A stretch of 64,000 nt of DNA. Source: Diphasiastrum complanatum (lineage: Eukaryota; Streptophyta; Lycopodiopsida; Lycopodiales; Lycopodiaceae). Position numbers and translations under genes: made by a program. The notes below the pieces were generated by a model, which had not been told where the DNA came from, did no database searches, and worked only from the letters and a program-made list of their open reading frames with translations. Below are positions 48,801-57,309 of this stretch, in pieces; position 1 is the stretch's first letter; every line of letters starts with the position of its first letter. Where the stretch lies: contig MU831876.1 of the NCBI GenBank assembly GCA_029204225.1, forward strand, positions 1 through 64,000. Direction: 5' to 3'.

Positions 48801-50759
48801 GCTCTTTGACGATTGGTAGGTCTTTTTGAAGATAATCGATGAAAAAGTCAATGTCATATATATCTGCAAACTGGCTGCTACACACAGAAGGTAAAAGGAG
48901 AATAAGAAATTGTGACAGCACTCAAAGATCTAGCTGATTTCATATACTAATACAGTTTCCTAGCCTTCTTCCTCCAATTCAGAGATAAGGCATGCAGATA
49001 TAGAACAGTGACCACATCTTCCTCCAATGAAACAGTCACCTGTTATCATTCCACACATTGCTGACGAGGAACTTTGGAATAACCAAAGTTGCATTCAGCA
49101 GCCGTGCAACTGCCACTGCATTACAAACCTGCATAAGTTTATTCAGTTTTATAGACTAAGGTCGAAGGCCAAAGCTTTGAACACCGTTTATCAGCAACAA
49201 TTTGAAGTTACATTACGTACCAATAGAATACCAAAGAGGAGTAAAAGCTATGGTGAGGGATCAAGCAAAGAAAGTAGCAAAGGGAAATTTCCATGACAAA
49301 CGGATCCAATGTGACATTATGCAAACATTCACATCAAAGCATCAAGAGTACATAAAATAGCAAACTAGCAGTGATGCTGCTTCCAAGAAAAAATCCATAA
49401 ACAAAATGACAACAGGCTGCTTCAAAATGCCTCCTACAAATGAATCATGCGCTAACTGAGCCTCTAAGAGAAAGCAATCAAGATTGCACAAGATATCATA
49501 AAAATGAAGCATCTTCACACCCACTTTAGAGCCCAGGCTCCCTCCTGTACTCCACCAGTTAGACAATACTTCATGATTCACCAAATGAGTAAATGGTGCT
49601 TGGGCCCTTCCATTGTGGCTGTATATCCTAATGACACCATGTAACATAAGGCCCAAAATCGACAACAAGTCTTTAACAGCTGAAAGAGAAGAATATATTG
49701 GAAGTGCAAAACTAATCTAGCAAATGAGTTGAAGAGAGGAGAATTGAATAAACAATAATGGGTAAAGTGTCGTGTAAAAATCTGCTGAGATTTATTGTAC
49801 TTGCTGTTAGAATAATAATTTCCAACTTTAAGGTGCTACTAGTAGTAATGCATGCCTTAATGTCACTATGTTAGAAAAATAGGCCTCAAGTGCCTTTATG
49901 TAATGCATGTCAAGACTAGGCCCTCATAATTATATGCTAAGTGGCTACTTGATAGGAGGCAAAACCTCCTCTCTCAGATCTCTACAGGGCATTCCTTACA
50001 TGTTTAAGTGGTACAGAAAAAATCACAGTACATATCAAATTGATGAACAAATGATTGAAAGCAGGAGTATTAGAGGGAGACCTTAATCTTACCGCAACAC
50101 GTTGTTGATTGAGACCACCATTTGCACTGACTAGAATGTAACCCGAGGTCTCTTTAGGGAAGAGTGCTGAAACATAGAGAAGAAAAGTAGCTTCTTTATA
50201 TTGTTTACAGCATTATAGAATTCTGTAGAATCCACAAAGACAACTGAATCTGGGGCAACTTCAACAAAACTCCACAAACAAACTTGCAGATACATAAAGT
50301 TTAAGGCCACTTGAAGAGAAAGAGTAGATTGCTAGACTCTCACTCTTGAAGCAAAGACTTTAAAGAAGATGCAACTTTCAGAGACCAGGTTAAACTACTT
50401 AAACATTGAATATACTTGCCTAGCAGTAAAAGCATAGTGATATTTGCCTGGTGGAGATAAAACTTGTTGATCTGAGCAGGGCTTCCACTGTGAGGCTTGT
50501 GCAATTGGCCCATTCCAAACATCTTCAGGTTCTTTCTTCCCCTCAGCCTAAAATCTCTCCAAAGCATCCACTTAGTTTCAATTATCAATTCCACTACACT
50601 GCACAGCTTATTCTTTAGTGGTTTTGTCAATAAAAGATCAATATGCAAATGAAGTTAGAAGTCATATACCTCTGCAAGGGCATGAGCTGCCAGAGCTAAA
50701 AGCCGCTCATGCATAGCTATTGAGGCTTGCTTGCTCCTCAAAGATTTCCCCATGTGACC
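36174..50759 (-). CDS. O-fucosyltransferase family protein, nine exons, 5' end missing
   Basis: Plant family of Golgi glycosyltransferases using GDP-fucose, related to protein O-fucosyltransferases; individual substrates are often unknown. Exons 5' to 3': 50670-50759, 50448-50547, 50093-50166, 49040-49128, 48754-48877, 47490-47633, 44959-45365, 37443-37683, 36174-36485. All phases fit, giving about 526 codons. Signatures in order: WKPCSDQQ; TSGYILVSANGGLNQQRVA and VCNAVAVARLLNATLVIPKF (donor-site start); QFADIYDIDFFIDYL; VHFLGFGNRLSFDPIP; NFHALRF; LALHLRFETDMVAYSMCDFG (catalytic-region HxRxExD); RGTRIFLAGAHIYGG; DFIVCKEADIFAMTDSGSQL; YRHPRCHECMC. Exon 1 listed may begin after an acceptor (GACAG) or at its ATG (50753). 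The usual N-terminal membrane anchor is not seen, so an upstream exon is probably missing. Intron 2 starts GC. The 7.3-kb intron 7 is filled with transposons. Confidence 0.87.
38544..38937 (-). pseudogene. copia gag fragment
   Basis: Starts at the ATG at 38937 with MAKESEAIGSLFSEDRLDGT and NYSLWS, then a stop and MMKNLLIAKGLWEW, the canonical copia Gag opening (F-x-GT-NYxxW...MKxxLxxKxLW). After a frame change, 38544-38792 reads KKWDRRDAQAHSMVALAVKR and SKSAWDTLYTMYRVKN (the A-x-E-x-W-x-x-L-x-x-xY helix region). Gag is truncated there; no pol follows. It belongs with the LTR at 39652-40150 and lies in intron 7 of the O-fucosyltransferase gene. Confidence 0.85.
39640..39651 (-). other. copia primer-binding site (minus strand)
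   Basis: Minus strand TGGTATCAGAGC directly follows the ACA end of the LTR at 39652. Confidence 0.88.
39652..40150 (-). mobile_element. copia 5' LTR (minus strand)
   Basis: 499 bp, opens TGTTAGAAATAAATGAC at 40150 and closes TTTCCTACA at 39652, next to the primer-binding site. It is inserted into LINE ORF2 sequence: the LINE endonuclease frame is cut at 40151. A GA microsatellite (39741-39810) lies inside. No 3' LTR remains in the window, so the element is a 5' LTR plus part of gag. Confidence 0.85.
39741..39810. repeat. (GA)n microsatellite
   Basis: GA run of about 56 bases followed by A5 and a further short GA run, inside the copia LTR. Confidence 0.95.
40151..40745 (-). pseudogene. LINE 5' fragment: 5' UTR, ORF1, start of ORF2
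   Basis: Minus strand. A 5' UTR with AGATCACAAC and GGAACCATACTGA (40745 to about 40645) leads to ATGAAGAGAAAAGACAC, the ORF1 start. Decayed ORF1 reads TSNKISSLEKQVEETKTWAV and GKVESSSSVQH, paralleling the ORF1 at 53679-54308. ORF1 ends CAATAGGGATTCGGG. ORF2 begins LQIGFWNCNDILSSSSAGDF and LLLAETHESLYRPL, the endonuclease start, then is cut by the copia LTR at 40150. It is a different, more decayed subfamily than the LINE next to it. Confidence 0.8.
40759..44655 (-). mobile_element. LINE (non-LTR retrotransposon), 5'-truncated in ORF1
   Basis: Lies in intron 7 of the O-fucosyltransferase gene, same strand. The 5' end falls in the last codons of ORF1 (ARYIDPQKSEA, then TAG); a 51-nt linker leads into ORF2. 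After ORF2 comes a 3' UTR of about 340 bp and a tail ATTAATAAAA followed by (TCTT)n and TCTCTC. The tail is not poly(A). The element's 5' junction abuts the broken end of a CATAGTT MITE at about 44658. No clean target duplication was found. Confidence 0.87.
41123..44563 (-). CDS. LINE ORF2: endonuclease-reverse transcriptase, open throughout
   Basis: Nicks target DNA and reverse transcribes the element RNA. The frame runs 1146 codons without a stop. Residues 1 to about 265 are an APE-type endonuclease: LWNCNGI, ILTETHESP, LAGDFNARTG (about 151) and SDHSYLSL (about 261). Reverse transcriptase follows: GFRPGYTTLDHIFTLRSI, CCFVDFRKAFDSVPRHLL, GVKQGCPLSPTLFGLYID and catalytic ILLYADDVVLL (about 706). 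A CCHC-type cluster, CSMCVMHETEDESHFLFRCP, is at about 1035. The first codon listed is TTG: there is no in-frame ATG between the ORF1 stop and the endonuclease. Apparently intact and so a candidate for recent activity. L1-like in layout; the exact clade needs a tree. Confidence 0.92.
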   Translation of the reverse strand: MRLSLWNCNGIHSSATAGDFRDFCTTGDILILTETHESPERGLPCIEGFCWLSTCRGKTRALTSRGSGGVACLFRDSLQPWVELLYTDEQARYIWIRLDHRLMELDRDIFLAICYFPPETSAFTSEEESPFMDISSDIIRYEDRGYILLAGDFNARTGSRQTEFHRAADDPQRIHALDWDDLGLIRRSVDAAGPVTSYGEQMLQLGEAHGLAIYNGLLQLLGSGDYTCFPHSGGHSVVDYFMGSPLLLHFISSFSVHRTTLSDHSYLSLSVGHLHITPIFSSTPTAKPTYRYTSHHTPLYREALSDLLTYFPYEHTLEEQSLFLVQTIHTAASIAFPSPRPKDQQRHRPYNPWYDQECIQLHQNLIYACSHLPHLTKTISRVYRRTTKKKKIAYEIGQGKKLMDLLFSSSSGSFWKRFLPLSPPPRITDLSTWVAYATSLYTIPDTPPLPTSCLTDTSAIFTNELIEKAITRLHSHKAKDIDELEAELLKYAPDILSPFLSILFNRAVTSDFPSPWSTNLIHPIHKGGDPMKVDNYRTIMISHLFAKVYGSILQSEISTEMDARSLHAIGQAGFRPGYTTLDHIFTLRSIIEEAKAKREHVYCCFVDFRKAFDSVPRHLLIQRLHDRGFQEDTIQAVVALYRRVIGRVRLSGVISPEVVSTIGVKQGCPLSPTLFGLYIDELEHVIQSDGGEGCTLGDLIIAILLYADDVVLLSWTREGLQRHLDALLSFYTRWGLSVNVAKTKVMVFNTSRSFMMRQELLWDGHPLEVVDSYTYLGVLFSGPTFSMRHAAISRVRKGYASLIDLERLCFRSHIRDATSKCQLFDTMVVPSAMYASETWSTGLTATDWAYISRLQIRLLSRMIWAKPSVPHQIILAEFAVPPIQIEALFHIVTFIQRVEDLQDGGTHYVVAALSPSRRLHSEGHLFSWYSQACRLLSTLGIQISDLPAGTHQYIRGLLYRSYLHTTWQGPLGTKSEFYRTHFLSLDPAGCPIVSGYLLRSTSHSLRIAMGQFRVSSHQLAIETGRYSGTPREDRLCSMCVMHETEDESHFLFRCPAYYEIRGRYYCLFREHPVTLSTLISYEDPRCVALMIREMSDLRRRRLDGTHFLTQLSIDECISRRRQRSEVPIGSDSDGEAEIPDSFVHRH
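44658..44739. mobile_element. Right end of a CATAGTT MITE (GTTTC subfamily), truncated
   Basis: A-rich stretch, then GTTTCTGAGAAACG, ACACGTTTCTAGAAACGC and the terminal TGCAACTATG. It has the same architecture as the right end of the 11708-12428 element. The left part is missing where the LINE 5' end begins. Confidence 0.7.
46619..46958. mobile_element. hAT-like MITE (GTATTC subfamily)
   Basis: 340 bp in intron 6 of the O-fucosyltransferase gene. Ends CATAGTTACCA and TGGTAACTATG form an 11-bp inverted repeat (one mismatch if extended). The body is rich in GAATAC and GTATTC words in both orientations. Flanks CTTTCTAG and CCTTGAAG agree at only five of eight positions, so the target duplication is uncertain. 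Confidence 0.7.
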
Positions 50760-51690
50760 CTGTCACTAATCAGAAAGAATATTAAGTTCTCAGCATACCT
50801 ACCAGTCGGCGGCCAGAAGGACTTAATGGACCTTACCTCCATTCTCAGCTAATTTGACTCAAATACTTGAGATTTCCCAAACCGTCTCCCTCATTAGCAG
50901 TCAAACCACAATTCAACAATCCCCTTCAGAAGACATACTTACAGAAAAAGCAACCTTAGAATCATCTTTTCTTCTCATAAATCGACTTTGGACCGATTGT
51001 AACAACTTACTAGGAAATTTTATTTAACTAGCTTCTACTGAAAACGTAATCTAATAAGACACAAATGAGAACCATGAACAAGGAATCTTGGAAGCTCCAA
51101 GTTACCTGTTATGTACCTATTGAACATAACAGCTAACTTTGGATTCAAGCCTAAATTAGGAGTTCAACCTTGGTTTACACTATAATTGCAACATATTTCA
51201 TCCTTGGACACTACATCTCTTTTATGGCAGTAATCGATCATGGTTGGTACTTAGTGAGTTGATTAGGTACCTTAATACTGAGAATTAGTACTGATCCTAT
51301 AAGATGAAATCAAAGACTCTAGCTTGATGGTATAGTCTAATTAGGACCCAATCTTGGGTGCAGGATCGATTAGAGTGTAGTTAACTTCCTCCATATGGAT
51401 TACCTATTTTTATGGTTGTGGGAAAGAAACTAAGATGAAGCTATTTTGAAGTAGTGGCCATATGGTTCCCTCTTATTCATCTGCAGACCCTTGGGATCAG
51501 CAGACATGCACAGACTCGGAGGATTCTGACTACCATGACTTCGACGAGTCTTAGTTGTATAGTTTTCACTATGTTCATCGAACACCATTGTACCCCATTT
51601 TGGTGCCATGTGGTCCGATATTATATATTATGATGATCTTATTCACAGCAGCGCCAGGATTCAGTATGGTATCAGTTTTATGGTTTATGG
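50760..51690. other. No exon seen upstream of O-fucosyltransferase exon 1
   Basis: This is where an N-terminal exon with a membrane anchor might be expected on the minus strand. No ATG-initiated hydrophobic segment with a donor site is visible. The last ~60 bases (GATTCAGTATGGTATCAG, then TTTATGGTTGAAGAGAG) resemble LINE 5' UTR sequence on the minus strand. Confidence 0.35.
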
Positions 51691-51691
51691 T

Positions 51692-53630
51692 TGAAGAGAG
51701 AGAGAAAGAAAGAAAGCTTTATCAATGTCTTTTACATGCCAAAAGGCATATAAGACTAATGAAGTACATGTTAAGTATGTGGTAACCATGGTAGCGTATA
51801 AAAATGTCTCCAAAACTGTAATAAAGAAAACATCTAGTACAAACTAAAAAAAGACACGTATGCGAGAGTGTGTGCATAATAATCATATGTATCTATGTCA
51901 AGATGTCAAGACTATGCTGATGATGATGGTGTTGTGCTGATGCTGTAAAAAGATGTAATGCGAACCACAGCATGAGAAAGCACAGCCTGCCGGCGTCGTC
52001 TGTGAGCATGAGCATGTGTAGTAGTATGTCTCTGCGTAGGATGTCTGGTGATCCTAGTAGTAACGTCATGGTGGGAGGTACAATGTCTCTGATCTCTATG
52101 AGCAAGTGAGCGGCTATCATCCTCGTCGTTGTCATAATCCTCATCCTCAGGCACTAAATCACGCGATCTCTGCCTAGTGAAGAATGAAGTAACCAGTGGC
52201 TGTGAGGTAAAACATCTCGCGTACCAACAGAGCGACACATCATGGGTCGTAGCCTAGGGATACCTCGGATCTCTGTCTCCGACGGGATATGCACTCATTG
52301 ATGCTCAACTGTACTAGGGAGTGTATCAATATCTAGTCTCCTCCTCCTCAAGTCTGACCTCTCCCGGATCATCAATGCGACACATCTAGGGTTCTCATAG
52401 GATATCAAGGTAGAAGTGTAACTGGGTGCTCTCTGAACAAGTAGTAGTGCCTCCCCCGAATCTCATAGTAGGCTGGACATCTGAGGAGGAAATGTGAGTC
52501 ATCCTCAATCTCATGCATAGAACACATGCTACAAAGCCGGTCCTCTCGTGGGGTGCCACTGTATCTGCCGGTCTCAATGGCCAGTTGATGTGAAGAAACC
52601 CGAAACTGACCCATCTCTATCCGTAGTCTGTGTGATATACTCCTCAACAAGTACCCAGAGACTATGGGGCAGCTAGCTCGATCAAGAGATAGAAAGTGTG
52701 TACAATAAAAATCACTCTTGGTCCCCAATGGACCCTGCCAAGTGATATGAAGATATGATCTATAGAGGAGGCCTCTGATGTACTGTTGGGTGCCCGCAGG
52801 TAGGTCAGTGATCTGGATACCCAACGTGGAGAGGAGACGACAAGCCTGGGAATACCATGAGAAAAGGTGTCCCTCTGATTGTGGGCGCTGGGATGAGGAT
52901 AGAGCCGCAACAGCATAGTCTATACCCCCGTCCTGAAGATCATCCAACCTCTGTATAAAAGTCACAAAATGGAATAAGGCCTCAATCTGAATGGGGGGGA
53001 CCGCGAACTCTGCCAGTATAATCTGGTGTGGTACTGAGGGCTTAGCCCGTATCATCCTGGAGAGCAAACGAATCTGGAGTCGGGAGATATATGTCCAATC
53101 AGTAGCTGTCAGACCAGTACTCCATGTCTCGGAAGCATACATAGTTGAGGGCACAACCATAGAGTCAAAGAGCCGGCACTTACTGGTCGCATCTCTAATG
53201 TGTGAACTGAAGCATAGTCTCTCCAAATCTACCAGCGAGGCATAGCCCTTCTGTACCCGAGAAATAGCTGCATGTCTCATGCTGAACGTGGGCCCCGAAA
53301 ATAGTGCCTCTAGATATGTATATGAATCAACAACCTCCAGTGGATGACCATCCCATAGAAGCTCTTGCCACATCATAAAAGACCCTCTCTCGTCCGTGAA
53401 AGCAAAACCACATCATCGACATACAGGAGGATAGCAATAATGAGGTCGCCCAATGTACATCCCTCCCCTCCATCACTCCGTATAACATGCTCCACCTCAT
53501 CAATGTAAAGACCAAAAAGCGTAGGAGAGAGTGGACATCCCTGTTTGACCCCAATAGTACTAACCACCTCCGGTGAAATAACTCCTGATAGTCGGACCCT
53601 GCCAATAACTCGCCTGTACAATGCTACTTA
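51692..53630 (-). mobile_element. LINE, 3' portion of a twin-primed insertion
   Basis: Minus strand, same family as 40759-44655. The 3' tail (GATAAAGC, then (TTTC)n and TCTCTC) is at 51692-51715, followed upstream by the 3' UTR. ORF2's second half reads from ALYRRVIGRVRLSGVISPEV through GVKQGCPLSPTLFGLYIDE and ILLYVDDVVLLS to CSMCSMHEIEDDSHFLLRCP. A deletion fuses REGLL to MMWQELLWDGHP at about 53380, and YADD is YVDD. Homology to the other copy ends abruptly at 53629, where the inverted half begins. Confidence 0.9.
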
Positions 53631-55901
53631 CCTTCTCTCTTGCATAGAGCAAATTACACCGGAATCTAGCTATCTAAGATGGGCCAAATGAAGACCACAA
53701 TACAAGTTATGGCAATCGAAAAGCAAATTTTGACGGCCCGAATCATCTCCTTGGAAGAGGCCTTGAGCAAGAAAGACGAACCAGCCAGCACTACCAGCAC
53801 AAAGATCCAAGAATTGGAGGAACGGATTGAGCAACATAAGGCGGAGACCAAAACATGGGCCTCTCCATTCAAAGAAGACGGTAAAGAAGGTATACACACT
53901 TTCAATAGCGTCATCTCAGCCACCATATCCGACGAAGAAATGCGGAAATATAAATCTATAAATGTTCGGGTGCGAGGCATTGAAGATACTAAGGCTCCAA
54001 TTACCGAAGAAACCAATTTCCTCACGGATACACTTTCCCACCATCACAATGGAATGGAAAGAGCATGGAGAACCAAAAGAGATCCATCCACACTCATCAT
54101 ACGGTTCACGGGAATAGAGGAACGACAAGCTGCCCTTAGGCTATGAGCTCAGCTGAGAGGTACCCTTATTTTCATGGACGATGATCTCACACCCATGCAA
54201 GTTGCCGAAAGGAAGACAATTTTCAGCGAAGCCAAAGCATTGGGCAAAAGGGTGGTCTATCGGGATGGTAAGGCCCGATACATTGACCCTCAGAAATCTG
54301 CAGCATAGGGATTTGGGCCCCCCCCGGACTTAGGAGCGGTTCCGGGGGCCCTCACAAAAGCATTGCGGTTGAGTTTATGGAACTGCAATGGTATCCATTC
54401 TTTAGCCACAATGGGGGGTTTTAGAGATTTTTGTACCACAGGGGATATCCTTATACATACAGAGACACATGAGAGTCCTGAGAGAGGACTTTCGTGCATT
54501 GAGGGATGTTGTTGGCTTTCTACTTGCATGGGGAAGATGAGGGCACTGACTAGTCGCGGTTCAGGTGGTGTTGCTTGCTTATTTCGAGACTCTCTCCAGC
54601 CATGGGTCGAGCTAATACACACTGACGGGCAGGCTCGCTATATATGGATCAGGTTGGACCACAAGTTGATGGAGCTAGACCATGACATATTCATGGCTAT
54701 TTGTTATTTCCCCTCAGAGACATCAGCTTTCACCTCAGAGGAGGACTCACCTTTCGGATATTTCATCGGACATTATCAGATATGAAGATCGAGGATATAT
54801 TCTTCTAGCGGGGGACTTCAATGCTAGGACTGGGTCTAGGCAAACGGAATTTCACAGAGCAGCAGATGATCCACAGTGGATACATGCACTTGATGGTGAT
54901 GATCTTGGTCTTATACGGCGATTGTCGGATGCAGCAGGTCCAGTTACATCATATGGGGAGCAGATGCTTCAGTTGGGCGAGGCTCATGGACTGGCCATTT
55001 ATAATGGCCTTCAGCTGCCAGGCTCTGGTGACTACACTTGCTTCCCACATAGTGGAGGACATAGCGTTGTTGACTATTTCATGGGTTCACCGTCTCTCCT
55101 TCATTGCATTTCATCCTTCTCTATACATCGCACCACTCTTTCTGATCACTCATATCTCTCCCTCTCTGTCAATCATCTCCCCATCACACATTTTCTCTTC
55201 GACCCCTATAGTGAAATCCACCTACCGCTACACTTCACATAACACACCATTGTACAGAGAAGCCCTCTCTGATCTCCTTACCTATTTTCCACATGAGCAT
55301 ACTTTAGAGGAGCAGTCCCTCTTTCTTGTCCAGACCATCCACACTGCAGCTTCCATTGCCTTTCCATCCCCACGGCCCAAACACCAAAGACGTAATAGAC
55401 CCCATAATCCTTGGTATGACCAGGAGTGCATCCACCTCCATCAAAACCTCCTATATGCTCATTCCCATCTTCCCCATATGACCAAAACCATATCTCGTGT
55501 CTACCATAGAACCACCAAGAAAAAGAAAATTGCATACGAGATTGGCCAAGGTAAGAGAAAGATGGATCTCCTCTTCAGTTCCTCCTCAGGTTTGTTCTAG
55601 AAGAAGTTCCTTCCACGGTCACCTCCACCACGGATTACAGACCTCAGCACTTGGGTCACATATGCCACATCATTGTACACCATCCCTCCTCTTCCCACCT
55701 CGTGTCACGGATACTTCTGCCATATTCACTAACGACCTTATAGAGAAGGCCATCACATGACTCCATTCCCATAAAGCCAAAGACATTGATGAGCTAGAGG
55801 TTGAACTTCTAAAGTATGCTCCCGACATCCTCTCACCCTTCCTCTCCATTCTATTCAACCGAGCTGTCACCTCTGATTTTCCCTCTCCATGGTCCACAAA
55901 C
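53631..55901 (+). mobile_element. LINE, inverted 5' portion: ORF1 and endonuclease half of ORF2
   Basis: Plus strand. ORF1 (from 53679) starts with a coiled coil (KQILTARIISLEEALSKKDE; KIQELEERIEQHKAETKTW). It continues with a nucleic-acid-binding region resembling L1 ORF1 (INVRVRGIEDTKAPITEETN; STLIIRFTGIEERQAALRL). After one in-frame TGA at 54144 it ends VVYRDGKARYIDPQKSAA and TAG at 54306. ORF2 follows: LRLSLWNCNGIHS, LLAGDFNARTGS, and on to FNRAVTSDFPSPWS with several frameshifts. It ends at 55901, about 120 codons short of where the 51692-53630 part begins. ORF1 here is the only nearly complete copy in the window. Confidence 0.9.
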
Positions 55902-55903
55902 TA

Positions 55904-56245
55904 GGAAGAGGTGGGGGGGGTGAGTGCCTTCTGGGCATCCAGCGCTGCCTCAGCAGGCAGCAAAGATGGCATTGAGGTAGAAGGGACAGCCAGCGAGGGG
56001 GTGGGAGAGGTAGGTGTACGTATAGAGGTGGTGGGAGCAGGTAGCGAGATATGGTCAGGTAGCGAGGAGGTGGGAAGGGCCAGCGAGGATTGGACAGGCA
56101 GCGAGGGGGTGGGAAGGGCCAGCGAGGTAAGGTCAGGCAGTGAGGGGGTGGGGAGGGCCAACGAGGGGGTAGGAGAGGTAGGGGTAGACAACGATGGGGT
56201 GGGAGGCATAGGAGGGGAGCGAGGGCTCCCCTTTTTCTTGGCCAT
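55904..56245 (-). other. Pro-Thr-Ser-rich ORF of unknown origin
   Basis: Minus strand ATG at 56245 follows a CT tract and GCTCC. The frame reads MAKKKGSPRSPPMPPTPS, then imperfect tandem units of about 13 residues such as SLALPTPSLPDLT. It runs into the inverted LINE at 55901, which supplies the stop. It might be the first exon of a gene with a CT-rich 5' UTR, or ORF1 of another LINE. Low-complexity content makes a chance frame possible. Confidence 0.35.
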
Positions 56246-56262
56246 GGAGCGTGGGTGGGGCG

Positions 56263-56263
<1 letters not shown>

Positions 56264-56320
<57 letters not shown>
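56264..56320. repeat. (GA)n microsatellite
   Basis: GA run of about 57 bases between the LINE-type (GAAA)n tail and the Pro-rich ORF. Confidence 0.97.
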
Positions 56321-56324
<4 letters not shown>

Positions 56325-56526
56325 AAGAAAGCTTTATTAATGAAACATGCGTCTTTTCTCCTCAGTATGGTTGAAAAATGATTCAGTACAGTTCAGTACG
56401 ATGCAGTGTGGTTCAGCATGATTCAGCAAGGTTCCTTGTGGTTTCAGCATGATTCAGCAGGGTTCCTTGTGGTTCAGCATGATTCAGCAGGGTTCCTTGT
56501 GGTTTCTGTTCGGTTTGTTGTGATCT
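56321..56526 (-). mobile_element. Short non-autonomous LINE derivative (5' UTR joined to 3' tail)
   Basis: Minus strand. Starts AGATCACAACAAACCGAAC, like the LINE 5' UTR at 40745. Contains three copies of CACAAGGAACC(C/T)TGCTGAATCATG, then GAGGAGAAAAGACGCATG, matching the 5' UTR/ORF1 start. It goes straight to TTTCATTAATAAAGC and (TTTC)n, the LINE 3' tail. About 200 bp with both LINE ends and no ORFs. Confidence 0.65.
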
Positions 56527-56865
56527 GAGAGAGAAGAAGAAGAAGAAGAAATTATATTAATGTCTGTTGGGTGCGCAAGGGCACGGGCACATAAGACAGA
56601 AGAAATAAGTACATATCTCGTAGGAGCACCGTCCATGTCGGACAATGTAAAAATCGCTAGTCTAAGTGGAAATAAACAATATAGAAATCTCTCTAGCTAG
56701 TCAGAAGACACACCAAACATAGAATCATAAAAAGCATACAAGAGCTTAACCTCCAGCTCTGAAGAGGGTACAGGTACTAGAGCTTAACCGCCTGCTCTGC
56801 TGAGGAAAGTAAAAGGAAGAATAAAATATCAATCTCGGAAAAAACGTTTGATACCCATAGAAGTT
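56527..56865 (-). mobile_element. LINE 3' UTR fragment with (TTC)n tail
   Basis: Minus strand ends ATTAATATAATTTCTTC and (TTC)n. The plus-strand order AATGTCTGTTGGGTGCGC, ACATAAGACAGAAG, AAGTACAT parallels the 3' UTRs at 40790 and 51720 (AATGTC, then CATA-GACTA-AG, then GTACATG). No ORF2 sequence remains upstream. Confidence 0.55.
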
Positions 56866-56879
56866 GTGATCTGTGTGTC

Positions 56880-57299
56880 TGTTAGAGATCTAAACACCAC
56901 AGTAGGGCAAACACTAACTGATCCACCCAACCTTGCCTACTCCCTGATATGGAGTAAGCCCCTCCTAGCCCAGCGTGAGGACTGGTACCATGCATACTGC
57001 CAAGTGTCGGCCACGTGGCACTGACGTGGCCAACTGCACGTCGGGACCAACGTGGGGCCCTATCCTGCTGACAGGGTCCCTATGCTGTGTTAGGCCCGCC
57101 ATGGCTATGGACCATGTCGGGGCACACTACTCACACTGTCTTGCCCTGTTGGACGTGTACACTGGACATGCCCCTAACTGTGGTATTTGACCCCCTGAGT
57201 TCCCTAGGGTTCGGCACTATTTTCATCACCACTGACTCAACGGACTTCCAAAAATGTCAAAATTTAATGGCATGCCATGCATTTTACAGGCTCGTAACA
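56880..57299 (-). mobile_element. LTR of a gypsy-type element (minus strand, probable 3' LTR)
   Basis: On the minus strand it opens TGTTACGAGC at 57299 and closes AGATCTCTAACA at 56880. Most of it matches, inverted, the LTR at 60555-60912: GGACCCTGTCAGCAGGATAG, GGCGGGCCTAACAC, GTGTTTGCCCTACTGTGG. It has about 60 bp near its start that the other copy lacks. A polypurine tract on its upstream side (57300-57309) marks it as a 3' LTR. Confidence 0.85.
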
Positions 57300-57309
57300 C
57301 TCCCCTTTA
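57300..57309 (-). other. Polypurine tract of minus-strand LTR element
   Basis: Minus strand TTAAAGGGGAG immediately before the LTR's TGTTACGAGC. Confidence 0.7.
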
